DNA from: Burkholderia sp. Bp8963
GTDB lineage: Bacteria; Pseudomonadota; Gammaproteobacteria; Burkholderiales; Burkholderiaceae
Assembly (NCBI RefSeq): GCF_003854275.1
Contig: NZ_QTQP01000055.1
Coordinates: 1 to 48,715 of the forward strand
DNA length: 48,715 nucleotides
Direction of reading: 5' to 3'
Position 1 is the stretch's first letter. Every line of letters starts with the position of its first letter. The notes under the pieces were generated by a model that was not told where the DNA came from, ran no database searches, and saw only the letters and a list, made by a program, of their open reading frames with translations. Shown here piece by piece: positions 35,863-44,203 of this stretch. The position numbers were made by a program, and so were the translations under genes.

Positions 35863-36358
35863 GGATCGATTCGATGGCAGATGTTGTCGATGAAGCACAG
35901 GCAGGGGCGTTCAGCCCATTCTCGGCGCCAGCGCAGGTCTCCACAAGCGACGAATCGGACTATGCTTATCGCGACTCGCCGGATTTCGACAGCGTTGCCC
36001 TGCAGTCCTGTATAACGCTGTGCTTTCAGTCCGGTTACCTCGTGGGAACCGCCTGGATACTGCCTATGGAAGGGCCGTGGAAGTAAGCTCCCTGGAGTGC
36101 CTGACCATGCGACGCTGGGGCGTGCGGCAATGACGCGTTGCGGGCCGGCGCACGCGTTCGGCTTCTCTGACGCGCCGCACTACGCAAGGGCACCGCGGGC
36201 CGCCGTTGATCGTACCGCTTTAATTCCCTCTGCTCATATCGTTAGCGTAACCGAATAGTTGGCGGAAGAAGGGGGCTCAGTAGAATGCGTGGACCCCCGA
36301 TGGCTTGTCCGCAAACCTGTCGATTTCGGGGCCTTTCGATCAACTCTGGGCTTGAATC
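35863..36358. other. Divergent control region between two sulfur importers
   Basis: About 500 bp between the SsuA-type and cystine-type binding-protein genes, which are divergent. Promoters for both operons must lie here. No protein-like open frame, hairpin terminator or clear CysB-type site could be assigned by eye. Confidence 0.4.
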
Positions 36359-37138
36359 ATGAAATCCATTCGTTCCATCCTGCTCGTCGCACTGTTTCAG
36401 GCCGTTGCGGCAACGAGTGCATTCGCTGGCGACGATCTCGCACGGATCAAGTCCTCGGGCGCGTTCCGCGTAGGCACCGAAGGCACCTATGCGCCGTTCA
36501 CCTATCACGACGAATCCGGCAAGCTGACCGGCTTCGACGTCGACATCGCGACGGCGGTCGCGCAGCACCTCGGCGTCAAGCCGCAATTCGTGGAAGGCAA
36601 GTGGGATGGGCTGATTGCGGGTCTCGACGTGAAGCGGTACGACGCGGTCATCAACGAGGTGTCGATCACCGAGGCGCGCAAGGTCAAGTACGACTTCTCT
36701 ACGCCGTACATCGCGACGCACGCGGTGCTGATCGTGCGATCGGACAACACGACGATCAAGTCGTTCGACGACCTGAAGGGAAAAAAGTCGGGCAACACGC
36801 TGACGAGCAACTTCGGCAAGCTGGCGGCCGCGCACGGCGCCGAGGTGGTGCCGGTGCAGGGCTTCAACGAGTCGATCGACCTGCTCACGTCGGGCCGCGT
36901 GGACGCGACGATCAACGATTCGTTGTCTTACCTCGACTTCAAGAAGCACAAGCCCGACGCGAAGCTGAAGGTCGCCGCCACCGACACGTCGGGCGACGAC
37001 GACCAGTCGGGCGTGCTGATCCGCAAGGGCAACCCCGAGCTGAAGGCGGCGATCGACAAGGCGCTTGCCGACATCAAGGCCGACGGTACCTACGCGAAGA
37101 TCTCGCTGAAGTACTTCGGCAAGGACGTTTCACAATAA
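36359..37138 (+). CDS. Cystine-type periplasmic binding protein (TcyJ/FliY class)
   Basis: A 259-aa binding protein with signal peptide MKSIRSILLVALFQAVAATSAFA. The mature part FRVGTEGTYAPFTYHDESGKLTGFDVDIATAVAQHLGVKPQFVEGKWDGLIAGLDVKRYDAVINEVSITEARKVKYDFSTPYI matches the L-cystine-binding branch of family 3 (EG.W.GLIAGLD..R.D..IN.V..T..R). It is followed at 14 nt by a permease and then an ATPase, giving a complete importer. Cystine uptake fits the sulfur-scavenging theme of the locus. Confidence 0.9.
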   Translation: MKSIRSILLVALFQAVAATSAFAGDDLARIKSSGAFRVGTEGTYAPFTYHDESGKLTGFDVDIATAVAQHLGVKPQFVEGKWDGLIAGLDVKRYDAVINEVSITEARKVKYDFSTPYIATHAVLIVRSDNTTIKSFDDLKGKKSGNTLTSNFGKLAAAHGAEVVPVQGFNESIDLLTSGRVDATINDSLSYLDFKKHKPDAKLKVAATDTSGDDDQSGVLIRKGNPELKAAIDKALADIKADGTYAKISLKYFGKDVSQ

Positions 37139-37152
37139 CGCGAGGTTAGGCA

Positions 37153-37833
37153 ATGCCGGCGTGGCTGCAACTGATGGCGCAATCGCTTTGGCCGCTGCTC
37201 TATGCGGGGCTCGTGTTCACGGTGCCGCTCACGCTGGCGTCTTTCGCGATCGGGGTGACGATCGCGTTCTTCGCCGCGCTGCTGCGCCTGTTCGGGCCAC
37301 CCGCCGCGGCAAGCGCGGTGCGCGGCTATATCTGGCTCTTTCGCGGCTCGCCGCTGCTGGTTCAGCTGTTCGTCATCTTCTACGGGCTGCCCAATGTAGG
37401 CGTCGTGCTCGATCCGTTTACGGCGGCGATCATCGGCTTCTCGTTGAACGTCGGCGCCTACAACGGGGAGATTATTCGCGGCGTGATCGAGGCGATACCG
37501 AAGGGGCAGTGGGAGGCCGCGTACTCGATGAACATGACGCGCGCGCAGGCACTGCGCCGCGTGATCCTCCCGCAGGCCGCACGCGTGGCCCTGCCGGCGC
37601 TGTCGAACGCGTTCATCGCGCTCGTCAAGGACACATCGCTCGCCGCCGTGCTTACCGTGCCGGAGATCTTCCAGGCGGCGCAGCGCATCGCCGCCGTGAC
37701 GTATGAACCGTTGATTCTCTATACCGAGGCCGGGTTGATCTATCTGGTGTTCAGTTCGGTTCTGTCGTCCGCGCAGGTGCGGCTCGAGGCGCGCTTCGGC
37801 CGCCATGCGCGATTCGAGGCGGCGCGCGCATGA
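37153..37833 (+). CDS. Cystine-type ABC permease (TcyL/YecS class)
   Basis: A 226-aa permease: LLYAGLVFTVPLTLASFAIGVTIAF, YIWLFRGSPLLVQLFVIFYGLPNVGV, coupling loop VIEAIPKGQWEAAYSMNMTRAQALRRVILPQAARVALPAL. Matches the TcyL/YecS family in length and motifs; it probably acts as a homodimer since no second permease is present. Its stop overlaps the ATPase start by 4 nt (ATGA). Confidence 0.9.
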   Translation: MPAWLQLMAQSLWPLLYAGLVFTVPLTLASFAIGVTIAFFAALLRLFGPPAAASAVRGYIWLFRGSPLLVQLFVIFYGLPNVGVVLDPFTAAIIGFSLNVGAYNGEIIRGVIEAIPKGQWEAAYSMNMTRAQALRRVILPQAARVALPALSNAFIALVKDTSLAAVLTVPEIFQAAQRIAAVTYEPLILYTEAGLIYLVFSSVLSSAQVRLEARFGRHARFEAARA

Positions 37834-38597
37834 TCCGGCTCGAACATATCGACAAGCACTTCCACGGGCAGCGCGTGCTCGCGAACGTCGACCTCTCGCT
37901 TGCGCGCGGCAGCGTGACCGCGCTGATCGGACCGTCCGGCAGCGGCAAAAGCACGCTGTTGCGCTGCATCAACCTGCTCGAGATACCGGACGCTGGCGCG
38001 CTGACGGTCGGCGATACGCGGGTAGAGTTCTCGCACGAACGCAGGCTCGCGAATCGTGACGTCTTCGCGCTGCGCCGGCATACGGGCATGGTGTTCCAGA
38101 ACTTTCAGCTGTTTCCCCATCTGACCGTGCTCCAAAATGTGATGGAGGGGCTCCTGACCGTGCAGAATTGGGATGCCGCCCGCGCACGGGCGCGCGCAGG
38201 GGAGCTGCTCGAGAAGGTCGGTATCGCGCATAAGGCCGATGCATGGCCGTCCACGCTGTCGGGTGGCCAGCAGCAGCGCGTCGCGATCGCACGCGCACTC
38301 GCGCCGTCACCGCAGGTTCTCCTGTGCGACGAGCCGACGTCGGCGCTCGATCCCGGACTCGCCGCCGAGGTCGTCGAGACGCTGCGCAGGCTCGGGCACG
38401 AGGGCATGACGATGCTGATGGCGACGCATGACCTGCGCCTTGCCGCGTCGATTGCGCGTCATGTCGTGTTTTTGCACGGCGGTCGCGTGGTCGAGGCGGG
38501 TTCCGCGCAGGACGTCTTCGTGCGGCCGCGCGAGCGGGAGACCGCCCAATTCGTGTCGACGCTGACACAAAGCCTGTCGGCAGTCTGGGCCGACTAG
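37830..38597 (+). CDS. Cystine-type ABC ATPase (TcyN/YecC class)
   Basis: A 255-aa ATPase: Walker A LIGPSGSGKSTLL, Q-loop GMVFQNFQLFPHLTVLQNV, signature LSGGQQQRVAIARAL, Walker B LLCDEPTSALDPGL, switch His in MATHDLRLAA. Typical of amino-acid/cystine importers. Last gene of the three-gene operon, starting inside the permease stop. Confidence 0.92.
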   Translation: MIRLEHIDKHFHGQRVLANVDLSLARGSVTALIGPSGSGKSTLLRCINLLEIPDAGALTVGDTRVEFSHERRLANRDVFALRRHTGMVFQNFQLFPHLTVLQNVMEGLLTVQNWDAARARARAGELLEKVGIAHKADAWPSTLSGGQQQRVAIARALAPSPQVLLCDEPTSALDPGLAAEVVETLRRLGHEGMTMLMATHDLRLAASIARHVVFLHGGRVVEAGSAQDVFVRPRERETAQFVSTLTQSLSAVWAD

Positions 38598-38772
38598 CCG
38601 TGGCGGGACATGCCGTTCGACAGACGAATGCGCGCGGCATCTCGTGGAATTCGTCTTCGTGCGGCGCAACCCCAATACAGCTGGTCTCAGAGAGGACACG
38701 CCCGTCGCGACAGTTCGCGACTGGTGTGTGAATCAGGCTCCGTATAGAGTCATCAGCGCGCCGGGTCGGATC

Positions 38773-38788
38773 GAGAGGCGCACCTCTC
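38773..38788 (-). terminator. Hairpin between convergent genes
   Basis: Exact stem GAGAGG / CCTCTC with a 4-nt loop, 22 nt beyond the nitroreductase stop and within the gap to the convergent cystine ATPase gene. Short and without a T-run, so a weak call. Confidence 0.35.
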
Positions 38789-38810
38789 ATTGAGCACGCG
38801 CTCCGTTGAT

Positions 38811-39413
38811 TCAATCCGTGAACGCGAAAACACCCTCCGCAGCAATGTCGCCGAGTGGTCGGCGTCCGCTCGGCGCTTCTCGCCCCCTCAGACCTTCGGG
38901 CAGTTGCGCGGGATCTCCTGGCCTTCCAATCGCCACGGCGGCCTCGATCGCATAGTCGTGCGGCAACGCCAGCTCCTGGCGAATGTGCTCGAGCTCGATG
39001 CCCGCCAGCCCGTGTGCCTTCCACCCGGAAAGACTCGCCTGCAGTGCGAACTGTGCCCATGCGGCGCCCGCGTCGAATGCATGCGTCGTGGAGGCAACCG
39101 GGGCGGCGCCGCCGGGCGGCAAGAAAGTCTTCTTCGAGAGCACGATGACGATGGCGGCCGCATGTTGCGCCCAGCTCCGGTTGAACTCGTTCAGGAAGCC
39201 GAGGAAGCGCGGCCAGTGCTCCGTATCGCGGCGCGCATAGACGAAGCGCCATGGCTGCACGTTATACGAGGAGGGCGCCCAGCGTGCGGCCTCCAGAAAC
39301 GTGAGCAGCGTCTCCTCGGAAAGCGGATCTCGCGTGAAGGCGCGGGGTGACCAGCGGTCGAGAAACTGGCGGTCGATGGCGTATTCGGCAGTGCGTTGAT
39401 TGGAGGTTGTCAT
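38811..39413 (-). CDS. Nitroreductase-family FMN oxidoreductase
   Basis: A 200-aa member of the nitroreductase fold. RQFLDRWSPRAFTRDPLSEETLLTFLEAARWAPSSYNVQPWRFVYA holds the N-terminal FMN-binding SxR.f and PS..N.QPW.F motifs; THAFDAGAAWAQFALQASLSGWKAHGLAGIE is the dimer helix, and EAAVAIGRPGDPAQLP the C-terminal FMN site. Such enzymes reduce nitro compounds, quinones or flavin. It could supply reduced flavin to the LLM enzymes, but that is speculation. It stands next to the mobile-element junction and appears intact. Confidence 0.88.
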   Translation of the reverse strand: MTTSNQRTAEYAIDRQFLDRWSPRAFTRDPLSEETLLTFLEAARWAPSSYNVQPWRFVYARRDTEHWPRFLGFLNEFNRSWAQHAAAIVIVLSKKTFLPPGGAAPVASTTHAFDAGAAWAQFALQASLSGWKAHGLAGIELEHIRQELALPHDYAIEAAVAIGRPGDPAQLPEGLRGREAPSGRRPLGDIAAEGVFAFTD

Positions 39414-39520
39414 GTCAGGCTCCCGTTGGTCGAGCGGCGTGGCAGGCGCCCGATGGCGCCGCCGGAAACTGGAGTATAAAAGTGGCCTGCCGGTCCGCTA
39501 ACCAATTTGTCTTGTCATGC

Positions 39521-39888
39521 TTATGACTTTGCGATGGCGGAATTCCGCGGTTGAGGCAGTGTCCGAGCCCTTCCACTCGTGCCACATTTTCCGGTCAGTG
39601 AGCGGGCACCGTCTTCGCGTCGATCTCTCGGATCTGCTCGCGCAAAATCCGCGACGGGGAAATCAAACGTGCCGCGCAGATTGATACCTTCCAGATTCGT
39701 CGGCGCGATACGCCGCAGATACTCGGGGCGCACTGGCCGCTGTCCGAGCACCTCGATCCGCTCGACCGCCCGCTGCATATGCACGGTGTTCCACGCCAGG
39801 ACAGCATTGGTCAGCAGGCTCAGCGCTGACGACACGGCCATGAGCGTGTGGCGATGACGCGTGAGTTCGGCCGGGATCTTCCCCTGAT
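39521..39888 (-). pseudogene. 3' fragment of a Tn3-family transposase
   Basis: Reading leftward from 39888 the frame gives HQGKIPAELTRHRHTLMAVSSALSLLTNAVLAWNTVHMQRAVERI and later PEYLRRIAPTNLEGINLRGTFDFPVADF. This is the C-terminal block of Tn3-type transposases (L.L..N....WNT....... and I.P....I.LRG...FP). About 90% of the usual ~1000 residues is absent. The upstream end stops exactly at an inverted-repeat element (39889), where the frame soon meets a stop. The ~30 residues after FARAD look out of register, so the 3' end is damaged too. Confidence 0.75.
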
Positions 39889-39925
39889 GGGGGGAACGTA
39901 CTTTTGGTGCGATTTCTGGCGGTTA
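39889..39925 (+). repeat. Left terminal inverted repeat of the mini-element
   Basis: Begins GGGGGGAACGTACTTTTGGT with GGGG outward and ends TGGCGGTTA. Pairs with the right repeat at 28 of 37 positions. Confidence 0.6.
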
Positions 39926-40023
39926 TAGGGAGCCGAGCCACTCGCGGCAAGGCTTTGCCGCCCTTGGCATTTCGCGCGGCCCACCTAATCGCAGGTCCTT
40001 GATCTTCTGGCTCTTTTCAGAGC

Positions 40024-40060
40024 AAACCGCCATTTTCCGCACGAAAAGGACGATCACCCC
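40024..40060 (-). repeat. Right terminal inverted repeat of the mini-element
   Basis: On the minus strand it begins GGGGTGATCGTCCTTTTCGT and ends TGGCGGTTT. It directly abuts the recombinase fragment at 40061. Confidence 0.6.
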
Positions 40061-40207
40061 ACAAAGGCATCACTGATTTACCGGCGAACGAAGAATCTGC
40101 GAGCGGTACAACTGCTGCTCGGACACACCAAACTAGAAAGTACAGTTCGCTACCTCGGCATTGAAGTCGACGATGCCCTCGAGATCGCGGAGCAGACCGA
40201 AGTTTGA
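40061..40207 (+). pseudogene. 3' fragment of a tyrosine recombinase/integrase
   Basis: In frame, 48 codons read TKASLIYRRTKNLRAVQLLL, GHTKLESTVRYL, then GIEVDDALEIAEQTEV and stop. This is the C-terminus of a phage-type integrase: LLGHTKLESTVRYLGI carries the conserved LGH and the catalytic Tyr (TVRYLGI). The HxxR box and everything upstream are absent, cut off exactly at the mini-element boundary. It has no start codon and cannot recombine DNA alone. Such 3' remnants often mark one end of an integrated island. Confidence 0.8.
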
Positions 40208-40216
40208 TGGCGTGAC

Positions 40217-40242
40217 GGCCGGCGGGCGGTCACTTGCCGGCC
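40217..40242 (+). terminator. Hairpin after the integrase remnant
   Basis: Exact 7-bp stem GGCCGGC / GCCGGCC with a 12-nt loop, followed by ACTTTGAG, 9 nt past the integrase stop. The position fits the old integrase terminator. The rest of the 300 bp up to 40504 shows no gene I can support. Confidence 0.35.
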
Positions 40243-40504
40243 ACTTTGAGTCGTTCGGCATCGTGGGCCAGATTGTTGACAATCCAGCGCTATCACATGA
40301 TCATGCCCCAGCACGCCAAACCGAACGCGGACAGCCATTCTTCTGTTTAGGTCCATCCTCACTCGCTTTTGTTTCCGTTTTCGCCAACGTAGCACTGGTT
40401 TCTGGGGCTCGTCGCCCCGCTCAGTTAGCACACGCGGCGCGATCGGCCACCTCTCGAAGGACGCTGCGCTAGTTGCCATATCAATGGCTGTTGAAAGGTG
40501 AGTC

Positions 40505-40887
40505 GTGAATACATCCTGCCCATTTAGCTCCCTTCCATCTGATCGTATTCTTGGTGAAAACGACAAAGCGTTATGGTTTAAAGATGGGTTTCCCGTCTCG
40601 CCAGGTCATAGCTTGGTCATCCCCAAACGACATGTGGCATCTTTTTTTGAAACTACAGCTGAAGAACGTGTAGCACTATTGGCGTTGCTGGACTTGGCCA
40701 AAAAACAGTTCAGGAAAGCAATACCCCTGATGGTTTTAACATCGGGATCAATGTGGGCGCTGCCGCTGGGCAGACGGTCCCACACCTGCACATCCACCTG
40801 ATCCCGCGCTACCTTGGGGACCAGGAAGACCCTAGAGGCGGGGTGCGAAAGATATTTCCTGAGAAAGCTGATTACTGGAGCAAATAA
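40505..40887 (+). pseudogene. HIT-family hydrolase with a frameshift
   Basis: From GTG 40505 the protein is MNTSCPFSSLPSDRILGENDKALWFKDGFPVSPGHSLVIPKRHVASFFETTAEERVALLALLDLAKKQF, the N-terminal half of a HIT nucleotide hydrolase. Near 40712 the frame shifts: NTPDGFNIGINVGAAAGQTVPHLHIHLIPRYLGDQEDPRGGVRKIFP and the stop at 40885-40887 are in another frame. The catalytic H-phi-H-phi-H motif (HLHIHLI) lies after the shift. One missing base (around AGGAAAGC) explains it; a sequencing error is possible. The stop overlaps the next gene's ATG, so the pair was an operon. Confidence 0.75.
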
Positions 40888-41393
40888 TGAATTTTGATTT
40901 TCGCGGCCCATATAAAATTCAGTGGTGCAGAGATGATAATAAGGACCGTAAAATAGACCGGGGCGAACTTCTGGGGCTTAAGAGGGAACTTCAATCTCAA
41001 AACCTTGGGCGATGCCGTGGCTGTTATATGTTTACCTTGGAATACGGTGACAAATATATCCCCTACTATATCGGTCAAGCAGTTCAGAACGACCTGATCG
41101 CGGAATCATTCGCTAAAAAGTACAAATTGGAAATTTATGACGATGTTGTAAAGGAGGGGAGAGTTTGGCCGCATATTTTTTATTTACCGAAATTAACTCC
41201 AATGGGAAAATATGCCGGCACAGCAATAAAAGGAAGCGACAGATCGATTGATTTTCTTGAAGATTTCCTTATTGCCTCCGCCCTCCAAAAAAATTCTTGT
41301 TTGAGAAATGTAAAAAAGACTGGATTTTGGAGAGACATGCATGTTGCAGGACGCTCCGTGCAGAATCTGGAGGGCCTCGGCTTATTCGGTTGA
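40887..41393 (+). CDS. Unknown small protein, GIY-YIG-like
   Basis: A 168-aa protein of clearly lower GC and different codon use from the chromosome. Residues 45-64 (GCYMFTLEYGDKYIPYYIGQ) look like a GIY-YIG nuclease core (G-C-Y ... Y-I-G, 13 residues apart), and Glu125 in DFLEDFLIASAL could be the metal-binding Glu of that fold. The usual Arg after YIG is not evident, so it may be inactive or non-nuclease. Its ATG overlaps the HIT gene stop (TAATG), showing translational coupling. I do not recognise a named family. Confidence 0.6.
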   Translation: MNFDFRGPYKIQWCRDDNKDRKIDRGELLGLKRELQSQNLGRCRGCYMFTLEYGDKYIPYYIGQAVQNDLIAESFAKKYKLEIYDDVVKEGRVWPHIFYLPKLTPMGKYAGTAIKGSDRSIDFLEDFLIASALQKNSCLRNVKKTGFWRDMHVAGRSVQNLEGLGLFG

Positions 41394-41570
41394 GGCCAAG
41401 AAAGCCTTTTCTAGTTGAGCGCTTGAAGAAGCGTGTGGTTTCGGGGTGCGTCCCCTATCGAGATTCCTGATGGACTGCGTCGGGTCGAACTGAGCCGGAC
41501 GCGTCAGGCCGGGTTCGGCCAGGAATGGTCATCCCGGCTAGCCCCCAATTTAAGTTGACGTCGTGACGGC

Positions 41571-42155
41571 TTACCACGTCGATATTGCATTGAAAACATT
41601 CCCTTCGCCCGTCGTAACAGTAAAGTACGCGCTGACTGCCCTCGGCGAAGGCCATCCAGTATCGAAAAATCCGTGGCGATCCTGCGCCCCAGCCCAATCG
41701 ACCTGACCGGTACAGCCACCATGTATACGGAACCAAGAATCAAACGCAGGGGATGTTAACTCCGGGACTGACAGCGTAAATTTCTTAAAGTTTTTCGCCT
41801 CTATCACCGCAGGAAACTGCTGGCCTACTGGCCCATCTTTCAGGCTGAGAGGAAGTAAGCCGGAAGCTGTACCGCTTGGCGACTGGCTCCTCGAGAAGAT
41901 ATCTTTAATAGTTACCGGTTGTGTGGACGCGTTGAAAACAGTAACTTGCCACGACAAGTACACCGCGGCAGGACCGTTGAAACACAGAACTTTATCCACC
42001 CTCTTCAACGGAATATCATTCGGGGCAACCTCGATATTCAAAGCCTCCTGATTGAATTTGTTGGCAACATTCCCCTCATATGCCTGCCATGCTGTCCCCG
42101 CTAATGCGGCAATACTGATAGCAACCGCAACTCTGGGATCTGTAATTTTCACCAT
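41571..42155 (-). CDS. Membrane-anchored protein of unknown function
   Basis: A 194-aa protein: one N-terminal hydrophobic helix (about residues 8-24, VAVAISIAALAGTAWQA) followed by a ~165-residue domain predicted outside the membrane, rich in beta-type sequence (YLSWQVTVFNASTQPVTIKDIF; GQQFPAVIEAKNFKKFTLSVPEL). The layout resembles small bacterial inner-membrane proteins with an immunoglobulin-like periplasmic domain, but I recognise no family. It stands alone in the island, with about 180 bp of non-coding DNA before and 520 bp after. Confidence 0.6.
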   Translation of the reverse strand: MVKITDPRVAVAISIAALAGTAWQAYEGNVANKFNQEALNIEVAPNDIPLKRVDKVLCFNGPAAVYLSWQVTVFNASTQPVTIKDIFSRSQSPSGTASGLLPLSLKDGPVGQQFPAVIEAKNFKKFTLSVPELTSPAFDSWFRIHGGCTGQVDWAGAQDRHGFFDTGWPSPRAVSAYFTVTTGEGNVFNAISTW

Positions 42156-42325
42156 GTTCTATATTCACCATTTTTCGACCGGAACGGCCCCGGTCAGGTA
42201 ATTAGCCCGCATTCTTGTATCGCGCCCGCGCACGACCAACGGCAGGATGCTGCACGAGCAGCAAGCGGTACATATTGCCTCAATTTTGGGATATCGAACC
42301 CTAATTTTCAAGGGACGTAAGGCAC

Positions 42326-42616
42326 TTACGTGGCAAATCTTGAGGGGCGGCTGAGATGCATGGTGAGCTCGCCAAGCGCGCTTTCTAGCGGCGCTACGAA
42401 CGAAAAGCTCTCCGGAGTAGTAGCGACGTTGTTGAAGTTCAACATCCAGACGGTTTTCCGGGGCGAGTGAAAAGTATCCGCCGAGTAGATGCAGATTGAG
42501 TGCATCGCCTCATTTAGCCCATGAATGGCTGCTTTACGGCTACTTGACGGACCCTCTCGGGTCGACATGAGCCCGTCGGACGACATACGCGCAGGGCGCT
42601 CAAATGTGCGGCGCAA
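42326..42616 (-). CDS. Doubtful small open frame (96 aa)
   Basis: The only sizeable frame in the 520-bp gap between the membrane-anchored gene and the glycosyltransferase. The second half (ICIYSADTFHSPRKTVWMLNFNNVATTPESFSFVAPLESALGELTMHL) has a protein-like composition, the first half less so. No homologue recognised and no clear ribosome site, so it may be a remnant of a larger gene. The rest of 42156-42679 shows nothing I can name. Confidence 0.25.
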   Translation of the reverse strand: MRRTFERPARMSSDGLMSTREGPSSSRKAAIHGLNEAMHSICIYSADTFHSPRKTVWMLNFNNVATTPESFSFVAPLESALGELTMHLSRPSRFAT

Positions 42617-42679
42617 CAGAAAACGCGCGCATCAACCGGAAAATACGAATACCCAAGATAGACCGACCTGACGCGCTCC

Positions 42680-44203
42680 TTAGCACCGTTCGCCGGCCGA
42701 CGCGATGAGGCCGGAGCGGTGCTTCTTGCCCCACGACTTGCCGCCGCGCAGGAAGTGCAGCCAGCCGAGCACCGCGCCGACGTGGCGCAGCAGCTGGAAC
42801 GTGAACGGCTCCACGATGGCCGCCGCGACGGCCATCCAAAGGCTCGATCCGGTGCGCAGGCCGGTCCAGCGCCGGTAAAGGTGGATGCTCCACACGTAGA
42901 ACGCCAGATCGAGCACCGTCTTCAGAAAAATGACGCTGAAGATCGACACGACGATCGCGTCGTGGCGGCCGAGCAGAAACGCGACCAGCAGCCCGAAGGC
43001 GGTCAGTCCGTAGACTGGCTGCATCGTATCGAACGCCTTCACGGGCAACATCAGCGTGCCGAGCGTTCCGTACCGCCGGTTGCCCGTCATGTCGCTATTC
43101 CAGGATTGGGTCTCAAGGAAACCCGCGAACCAGCGGCGGCGTTGCCGCAGAAAACTGGCGAGCGTGTCGGGCGCGTCGGTGCGCGCGTGCGCGTCGCCGA
43201 CCACGCGCACGTCCCAGTCGAGCCGTCGGTCTGCCGAATAGCGGCGCAGCCGGTGGATCAGCTCGTAGTCTTCTACGAGGCATTGCGGATCGAAGCCGCC
43301 GACCGCGACGAGAGCGTCCCGCCGGAACGATGCGAACGCACCCGACACGAGCAGCAGGCTGTCCGCTCGCATCCACGCAAAGCGCGAAATGAAGTTGCGC
43401 ATGTATTCATACGTCTGGAACCACTGGAACATGCGGCCGCCCACGGACTTGCTGCATACCGGCACCAGAATGCCCGTGGCCGCCACGAGCGTCGGTCTTC
43501 CGGCGAAGGCCGCGCGCATTGCGCGGGTGGCGTCGGGCGCGAGCAGCGTGTCGGCGTCGACGGTCATCACGGTCTCGGTCGTCATCGCCGCTATCGCCGC
43601 GTTCAGCGCGCGCGCCTTGCCGCCGTGCGGCACGCGCAGCCAGTAGAGGTTCGGGTGACGAGCGCTCGGCGCGCTCAACTCACCGAGCGCAGGCGCCGTC
43701 AGGCCGAATCGGCGGGTGAGCAGCTCGGCGGTGCCGTCGGTGGAGCCGTCGTCGGCGATCACGATCTGCGCCGGACCGTCGACCTGTTCGAGCAGCGCGG
43801 CGAGCGTCACCGGCAGCACGGCCGCCTCGTCATGCGCCGCGACGATGACACCCATCTCCGGCAACCGTCGCTCACGCTGCGCCGCGCGCGTCGATACGAT
43901 TCGCCGTGCGAGCGGCAGCGTTTTTGCCGTAACGAAAAACAGCAGCAGCGTGTCGTAGACGACATAGATGATGCCGCTCGACCATGCGAGGACGCCGTGG
44001 AGAAAGAACGCTCGCGCGAACAGCAGCAGCCACAGCACCGTGACGCCGCCGTGAATCAGCCTGCTGGTCCACCTCGCCGGGCGCGGCACGATACGCGGAG
44101 ACACGCGCGCCAACGCTTCATCCAGCAACTTCTTCCGCGCGGCTGCCGAACCGGTCGATTGTGCCGCCGGGCGCACGGCGTCAATGGCGATCTCGGCGTC
44201 CAT
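42680..44203 (-). CDS. Membrane glycosyltransferase family 2
   Basis: A 507-aa GT-2 enzyme. Two hydrophobic segments (about residues 47-66 and 70-95) precede the catalytic domain: IVIADDGSTDGT, the metal-binding MTVDADTL (DxD), LVEDYELIHRL (ED), and QRRRWFAG (Q/RxxRW). These are the processive/cellulose-synthase-like GT-2 residues. Further membrane helices follow (VYGLTAFGLLVAFLLGR; VVSIFSVIFLKTVLDLAFYVW). The ATG at 44203 overlaps the cytochrome b561 stop (TGATG) and begins after it, so I use this start although the frame extends to 44575. It likely makes an exopolysaccharide; product unknown. Confidence 0.83.
   Translation of the reverse strand: MDAEIAIDAVRPAAQSTGSAAARKKLLDEALARVSPRIVPRPARWTSRLIHGGVTVLWLLLFARAFFLHGVLAWSSGIIYVVYDTLLLFFVTAKTLPLARRIVSTRAAQRERRLPEMGVIVAAHDEAAVLPVTLAALLEQVDGPAQIVIADDGSTDGTAELLTRRFGLTAPALGELSAPSARHPNLYWLRVPHGGKARALNAAIAAMTTETVMTVDADTLLAPDATRAMRAAFAGRPTLVAATGILVPVCSKSVGGRMFQWFQTYEYMRNFISRFAWMRADSLLLVSGAFASFRRDALVAVGGFDPQCLVEDYELIHRLRRYSADRRLDWDVRVVGDAHARTDAPDTLASFLRQRRRWFAGFLETQSWNSDMTGNRRYGTLGTLMLPVKAFDTMQPVYGLTAFGLLVAFLLGRHDAIVVSIFSVIFLKTVLDLAFYVWSIHLYRRWTGLRTGSSLWMAVAAAIVEPFTFQLLRHVGAVLGWLHFLRGGKSWGKKHRSGLIASAGERC

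Larger units (their letters stand above)
39889..40060. mobile_element. 172-bp miniature element with Tn3-like inverted ends (TIME-like)
   Basis: The two ends are inverted copies of one another: 39889-39925 and the complement of 40024-40060 match at 28 of 37 positions, both starting GGGG and sharing CTTTT.GTGCG and TGGCGGTT. Length ~37 bp, GGGG tips and imperfect matching are Tn3-family hallmarks. The interior has no gene, only a small hairpin CGGCAAGGCTTTGCCG. It splits a Tn3 transposase piece from a recombinase piece, and the flanking 5-mers (CTGAT and ACAAA) are not duplicated, so later rearrangement is likely. Confidence 0.6.

Noticed and set aside
39663..39950. 95-aa minus-strand frame over the Tn3 transposase piece
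   Set aside because: Different frame from the transposase homology; shadow only.
40150..40566. 138-aa minus-strand frame across the integrase and HIT genes
   Set aside because: Runs antisense to two recognisable coding sequences and resembles no family.
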